Below are positions 59,801 to 64,000 of a DNA stretch of 64,000 nucleotides, piece by piece. The position numbers and the translations under genes were made by a program. The stretch lies in the NCBI GenBank assembly GCA_018366035.1, contig JAGZIW010000012.1, forward strand, positions 1 to 64,000, in the 5' to 3' direction. Below the pieces are notes generated by a model that did not search any database, was not told the DNA's origin, and worked only from the letters and a program-made list of their open reading frames with translations. The stretch's first letter is position 1. Each line of letters starts with the position of its first letter. The DNA is from Butyricicoccus pullicaecorum (GTDB lineage Bacteria > Bacillota > Clostridia > Oscillospirales > Butyricicoccaceae).

Positions 59801-60493
59801 TTATTCATCTACCAGACGGTAGCCGACACCGATTTCTGTCATAATATACCGTGGTTTTGCCGGAACCGTTTCAATTTTTCGGCGCAGTCCCGCCATGAGC
59901 GTTCGAAGGGCCTGTGTGTCAGAGCCATAGCCAACGCCATAGATTTCTTTGATGATGAATTGTGTGGTTAAAACCTTTCCCATATTTTTGAAGAACAGGG
60001 ATAAAAGGTTGTATTCCATAGGGGTTAAATGGAGATTGCGTCCCGAAAGTGTGACAAGATGCTTTTCCAAATCCATGGAAAGCTCGCCAACCTTGAGCGT
60101 GGGCTGCGGATTGTTCATGGCGATCATGGAAAGATGCCGGAGTGCAACGCGGATTCTCGCCATCAATTCGGTTGCGGAGAATGGTTTGGTCAGATAATCA
60201 TCTGCACCTGCGTCCAAAGCCTCTGCCTTTTCCTTGTCCTGATCGCGGGCAGAAACAACAATAATGGGAAGTTCCGACCATTCCCGTACTTTTTTGATGA
60301 CCTCCATGCCGTCAAAATCTGGTAAGCCGAGATCGAGCAGCACCAAATCAACATGTCCTGAGACGAGAATGGACATCGCACCCTGCGCTGTGCCAGAGAT
60401 TTCGGTGGAAAACCCTTCGCTTTTTAAGGTATAGGCGATGAAGTTGCGGATTTGTGTATTATCCTCTACAATCAGAATGTTTTCATGACTCAT
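59801..60493 (-). CDS. OmpR/KdpE-type response regulator
   Basis: 230-residue receiver plus winged-helix DNA-binding protein. ILIVEDNTQIRNFI, phospho-Asp in VLLDLGLPDFDG near 52, and KPF near 101 mark the receiver; LTPMEYNLLSLF and TLMAGLRRKIE mark the effector. The pattern is KdpE-like. ATG 60493 overlaps the kinase stop and has GGGAG 9 nt upstream. With no kdpFABC here, the next operon, trk, is the likely target. Confidence 0.9.
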   Translation of the reverse strand: MSHENILIVEDNTQIRNFIAYTLKSEGFSTEISGTAQGAMSILVSGHVDLVLLDLGLPDFDGMEVIKKVREWSELPIIVVSARDQDKEKAEALDAGADDYLTKPFSATELMARIRVALRHLSMIAMNNPQPTLKVGELSMDLEKHLVTLSGRNLHLTPMEYNLLSLFFKNMGKVLTTQFIIKEIYGVGYGSDTQALRTLMAGLRRKIETVPAKPRYIMTEIGVGYRLVDE

Positions 60494-61988
60494 GCTTTTC
60501 ATCTCCCATGGGTAATGTAAATGTAAACTCTGCACCGCCGCCTGTGCGGTTGTCCGCTTTTATGCTGCCTCCGTGTGCTTCAACAATAGATTGACAGATA
60601 GGCAGCCCGAGACCGATTCCCTTTCGGGTTGCAGATTCCTGTTTGCTGGTTGTATAGAACATCTGAAACAGCTTGGACGTTTCTGGAAGTCCATCTCCAC
60701 GGTCAGAGACGGTGAAGGTAACGAATTGAGAGGCTGCACGAACGGAAATACGAATTTCCTGACAGGGCGTTGTGTGTTTGACAGCGTTGTCCAAGAGATT
60801 GACAAGAACCTGCGTGATGAGTCGGGCGTCCATGGGAACGAGCAGCAAAGAATCTGGAATATCTACCTCAATTTCTCTTTCGGGTGCGCGCTTTTTGAGT
60901 ATGACCAGTGCGGCGCCGATGACTTCTTCCACGGCTTCCGGCGTTTTTTTGAGTGCCAAGCGTCCATCTTGAAATTTGGTCAGGCTTAAAATATTTTCGA
61001 CTAAGCCATGCAGCCAGTCTGCATCTTCATAGATATCTCTTGCAAGGCTATATCGCCCATCGGATTTTTCGGTCATATCCATAATCATCTCGCTGTTTCC
61101 CATAATACCGGCAAGCGGTGTGCGCAAATCGTGTGAAATTGCGCGCAGTAAATTTGCACGATAGCGTTCCTGTGCGGTCTCCTCTCTGCTTTTTGCCTGT
61201 TCACGCAGGCTGTATAGACGATCCAAGGCCAAAGCGGTGCTTTCTACGGTTGCGTACAGCAGCTTGTTTTGCGAATCACTGAGCTTTTCTGCACATACAG
61301 TGGGGATACGCAGCACGCCCAGCATCATCGTTCGTCCATAGATAGGATAATCATAGAATTCGGATTGGGCGGCATAGGGCTTGTGAAGATTCTTTATCTG
61401 CTTTTGAAAGTCAGCAGGGCACTCCAGCCGGCGGTGAATCTGGGTACCATCTTCTTTTTGCTGGATAAAATGCGGCATCGGTGCACCGTTCTCATCAAAG
61501 CAAAGAAAGCCTGCATTGCAGGACAGAATCCGGCTGACCGTTTGTACGACAATCGCAGCGATTTGATTTTCGGTTTCCGCATCGGTCAGATGATTGGTCA
61601 TCTGGTACAGGATATTGCTTTCAGACTCTTTTTCTCTGGCTTGCGCGGCGGTTTGTTTGACCTTGCTGGTCAATGTACTGGTGATGACGGCGGTGATGGT
61701 CATGATGATAACCGTCAGTAAAAGCGTGGGGTCATGGATTTTTAAGCTGTAATAAGGCTCGGTAAAAAACCAGTTGAATGTCACAAAGGACAATACGGCG
61801 GCAGCGATTCCATAAAAATAACCGCTTGTGAACCGTGCTGTCAGCAGGACAGATAAGATATAGATAATTGTGATATTGGTTTCAAATCCATGAATGTTTG
61901 CGGAGAGGAAACCAATGACAGTTGGAATCGCAATCAAAAGGAGCATAATGGTTGTGTTTAGGAGATGTTTTGTGACGGTTGGTTTCAT
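60483..61988 (-). CDS. KdpD-like sensor histidine kinase lacking the N-terminal domain
   Basis: 501 aa: four membrane segments of the DUF4118 type (about 10-110), a GAF-like region (about 125-265), then HisKA with ISHDLRTPLAGIMG near 290 (phospho-His) and an HATPase domain with LLDNAVKHT and GIGLGLPICQSIVEAHGG. Full KdpD has about 380 further N-terminal residues with the Walker-type KdpD and Usp domains; they are absent. That group therefore senses K+ or turgor without the usual c-di-AMP/Usp part. Confidence 0.9.
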   Translation of the reverse strand: MKPTVTKHLLNTTIMLLLIAIPTVIGFLSANIHGFETNITIIYILSVLLTARFTSGYFYGIAAAVLSFVTFNWFFTEPYYSLKIHDPTLLLTVIIMTITAVITSTLTSKVKQTAAQAREKESESNILYQMTNHLTDAETENQIAAIVVQTVSRILSCNAGFLCFDENGAPMPHFIQQKEDGTQIHRRLECPADFQKQIKNLHKPYAAQSEFYDYPIYGRTMMLGVLRIPTVCAEKLSDSQNKLLYATVESTALALDRLYSLREQAKSREETAQERYRANLLRAISHDLRTPLAGIMGNSEMIMDMTEKSDGRYSLARDIYEDADWLHGLVENILSLTKFQDGRLALKKTPEAVEEVIGAALVILKKRAPEREIEVDIPDSLLLVPMDARLITQVLVNLLDNAVKHTTPCQEIRISVRAASQFVTFTVSDRGDGLPETSKLFQMFYTTSKQESATRKGIGLGLPICQSIVEAHGGSIKADNRTGGGAEFTFTLPMGDEKHES

Positions 61989-62100
61989 GGAATCTGCTCC
62001 TTGCCTGTCGAGGAATCACGACTTATCTTGTATCGTATTATAGCACAGATTGTGTGAGCGCGGTGTGAGAAAACGAGGATATGCTGTCTGTAAGGATAAG

Positions 62101-62127
62101 AAAAGCCCTCCCGAACAGGAGGGCTTT
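62101..62127. terminator. Terminator of the sugar ABC operon
   Basis: AAAAGCCCTCC/GGAGGGCTTT with a 6-nt loop, between the kinase operon and the permease genes. Confidence 0.75.
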
Positions 62128-62187
62128 GTAATATGGAGATATCATTTTAGGTCGATTGGGTTTATAGATTCTTGCAGCATGAATTGC

Positions 62188-63030
62188 TTATCCTTTGACA
62201 GCTCCCATGGTAATACCTTGGGTAAAGTATTTCTGGAAGCATAGGAATACGGTAACGATTGGGATAGCTGCAAGAGTTGCTCCTGCCATGATTAGACCAA
62301 AGTCGCTGGATACCTCACCTTGCAGACGTGCAATGCCGAGCGGGAGAGTAAAGACTTCTCGTTTTTGCAGCATAATCAGCTGCAGGAAATAGTCATTCCA
62401 TGTATTGACAAAGGTGAAGATTGCAAGTGCACCGATCCCGGGCTTTATCATGGGGAATACGATGGTAGCAAAGGTGCGGACTTCACCTGCACCGTCTACA
62501 CGGGCAGCCTCCAAAATTTCGCTCGGAATGGTTTCGGAAAACTGTTTCATGAGGAATACGCCGAAGGGCCAGCCTACTGTTGGAAGAATGACTGCAAGCA
62601 GCGTATTATTGAGGTGCAGCGCACTCATCTCTTGAAGCAGCGGGATAACAATAACTTGTTTTGGAAGTGCCATGGCACATACAAACAGAGTAAAAAGAAT
62701 GGTTTGTCCATAAAAACGCTTTTTGGCGAGTGCATAGCCTGCTAAGGACGCGGTAAAGCAGGTTAGGATCATAGCACCCACAGAAATGATAACGGTATTC
62801 AACAGCCACTGGAAGGCAGGCTGCTTAAAAAGGTTGATATAATTTTGTGTGGTTGGCGTAAGTGGAAACCACTGTGGTTTTGGCAGGTTGATGGTCAAGG
62901 CGTCCTTAAAGGAGCCTGTTACAATCCAATACAGTGGAAAGATGAAGAAAAACGCCAATAGAATGAGGGCGAGTACGGAAAGCAGCTTATAGACCACAGA
63001 CTGTTCGCCTTTTGTGAATGTATTCTTCAT
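62188..63030 (-). CDS. Carbohydrate ABC transporter permease, MalG type
   Basis: 280 aa, six membrane segments. The EAA loop, which docks the ATPase, reads EILEAARVDGAGEVRTFATIVFPMIKPGIG (about 180-209). The C-terminus FQKYFTQGITMGAVKG is the usual MalG-type end. The start is preceded by GGAGG; it follows the MalF-type gene by 12 nt. Confidence 0.93.
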   Translation of the reverse strand: MKNTFTKGEQSVVYKLLSVLALILLAFFFIFPLYWIVTGSFKDALTINLPKPQWFPLTPTTQNYINLFKQPAFQWLLNTVIISVGAMILTCFTASLAGYALAKKRFYGQTILFTLFVCAMALPKQVIVIPLLQEMSALHLNNTLLAVILPTVGWPFGVFLMKQFSETIPSEILEAARVDGAGEVRTFATIVFPMIKPGIGALAIFTFVNTWNDYFLQLIMLQKREVFTLPLGIARLQGEVSSDFGLIMAGATLAAIPIVTVFLCFQKYFTQGITMGAVKG

Positions 63031-63042
63031 AGAAATCCTCCA

Positions 63043-63975
63043 TTACTCGCCGGACTTTGTGACTTTGAACTGAATTGCAGAGAAAATTGCGATGATGATG
63101 GCAAGGATAACACCCATCGCGTTGGCATATCCAAAGTCTTGGAAGTTGTAGGCCATGTCAAAGATATAGTACATGAGAGTGCTCGTGCTGCCTAAAGGGC
63201 CACCGCGGGTCAGCAGCTGAATGAGCGCAAAGCACTGGAAGGAGTTGATGGTTGTGATAACCAGCACATATAAGGTGGTAGGCATGATTTCGGGCCATTT
63301 GATTTTCCAAAAGACCTGAAGATTGGTTGCGCCGTCAACCTGCGCTGCTTCAATGAGAGATTTGTCTACATTGCCGAGAGCGGCGACATAGAGTACAATG
63401 GGCTGACCGATAGAGGTCGTGAACAGAATGAGAATGATACACCAGATCGCAGTTTTTTCATTGCCCAGCCAGTCAAAGCCAATGTTATTTGTAACTTGGT
63501 TGATAAGACCATTATAAGGATTGAACATCCATTTCCATACCACAGTAACGGCAACGGTGCCTGTTACGACAGGCAGATAGAATACACAGCGGTAGAAGGA
63601 GCGCCATGCCGCGTGCATGGGGTAGATGGCAGAGCCGACCCAGAGTGAAAAAGCGGTGACAGCAGGTACGGATACCAGAACGATCACAATGGTATTCCAT
63701 AAGGAGCGCAGGAAGGTCTTATCCTGAAACATACGGACGTAGTTTTCAAGACCTGCAAAGCCTTGAACCCCTGCCAGACTGTAATCGAGAAAGCTGTATA
63801 CAAGGCAGATGCCCATAGGAACTAGGACAAAGCCCACAAAGAAAATCAAGCTGGGCAATAGAAATAGATAAGCGGAGATTGTCTCTCGGCGCATAAGCGC
63901 TCGGCTTTTTTTTGAAAAATCGGAGTGCTTTTGAGGTTGTGCAGCTTTGGCTGCGGAGGCAGGTTGTTGTGCCAC
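63043..63975 (-). CDS. Carbohydrate ABC transporter permease, MalF type
   Basis: 310 aa with an N-terminal Ala/Gln-rich cytoplasmic stretch and six membrane segments starting at LFLLPSLIFFVGFVLVPMG. EAA loop: SLIEAAQVDGATNLQVFWKIKWPEIMP (about 208-234). The start is GTG 63973-63975 with GGAGGG 7 nt upstream. The solute-binding protein gene is expected next, beyond the right edge. ATPase is likely shared (MsmK-like), as none is here. Confidence 0.93.
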   Translation of the reverse strand: MAQQPASAAKAAQPQKHSDFSKKSRALMRRETISAYLFLLPSLIFFVGFVLVPMGICLVYSFLDYSLAGVQGFAGLENYVRMFQDKTFLRSLWNTIVIVLVSVPAVTAFSLWVGSAIYPMHAAWRSFYRCVFYLPVVTGTVAVTVVWKWMFNPYNGLINQVTNNIGFDWLGNEKTAIWCIILILFTTSIGQPIVLYVAALGNVDKSLIEAAQVDGATNLQVFWKIKWPEIMPTTLYVLVITTINSFQCFALIQLLTRGGPLGSTSTLMYYIFDMAYNFQDFGYANAMGVILAIIIAIFSAIQFKVTKSGE

Positions 63976-64000
63976 GTGGATTCCCTCCTCTTTTTTCGTA

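Noticed and set aside
1..64000. CRISPR array or prophage
   Set aside because: I saw no regularly spaced direct repeats and no capsid, terminase, integrase or cas-like gene on either strand.

Overview
The window reads as one continuous piece of a low-to-mid GC, strictly fermentative Gram-positive chromosome. Pyruvate:ferredoxin oxidoreductase, anaerobic class III ribonucleotide reductase, rubredoxin, an oxygen-labile type L-serine dehydratase in two subunits, AAGGAGG ribosome sites and TTGACA/TATAAT promoters all point to a Clostridia member, most like gut butyrate-producer relatives. I cannot fix the genus from this sequence. Most of the window is housekeeping; the accessory part is about 17-25.5 kb.

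Layout. 1-700: tRNA-Trp, tRNA-Asp and tRNA-Thr, then a long perfect palindrome and the decayed tail of an IS200/IS605 transposase with its right-end hairpins. 0.7-3.6 kb (minus): serine transporter plus two-subunit serine dehydratase. 4.2-7.4 kb: class III ribonucleotide reductase, in which the glycyl-radical motif sits on a separate 67-residue ORF, plus its activase. 7.6-9.9 kb: EcsC-like protein, TrmL, DegV. 10-15.3 kb: lower-glycolysis run pgk-tpiA-gpmI-eno. 15.6 kb: a polysaccharide-deacetylase-fold protein that has lost its metal ligands, behind a palindromic promoter element that recurs at 54.85 kb.

16.7-25.5 kb is the most interesting block: a MarR regulator divergent from acyl-CoA dehydrogenase, two CaiB-type CoA-transferases, a two-cluster ferredoxin, a hotdog thioesterase, a BCCT transporter and a second GroEL whose two ATP-hydrolysis aspartates are replaced. 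Both divergent promoters carry the same GGACTRA core just downstream of their -10 boxes. The set resembles carnitine/gamma-butyrobetaine type zwitterion metabolism but lacks CaiC, CaiD and an electron-transfer flavoprotein, so the substrate and end product are open.

26-32 kb: metY-cysK sulfur assimilation, a rubredoxin, a MATE exporter and an SLH-M15 cell-wall peptidase. 32.6-39.7 kb: ComM-like ATPase, pyruvate:ferredoxin oxidoreductase with a terminator-like hairpin in its leader, a secreted protein and a hemerythrin. 39.7-51.6 kb: mixed single genes (TcdA, KptA, a second polysaccharide deacetylase, radical SAM, D-Ala-D-Ala carboxypeptidase, CDF transporter, pyrC). 51.7-53.4 kb: tandem glycine riboswitch in front of an AGCS glycine/alanine symporter. 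53.5-56.6 kb: a 47-residue microgene, two paralogous Cro/C1 regulators, membrane proteins, VanZ, tyrA and tRNA-Leu. 56.6-62 kb (minus): K+ uptake with two unlike TrkA subunits, a TPR protein and a KdpDE-like two-component pair. 62.2-64 kb: two sugar ABC permeases running off towards the right edge.
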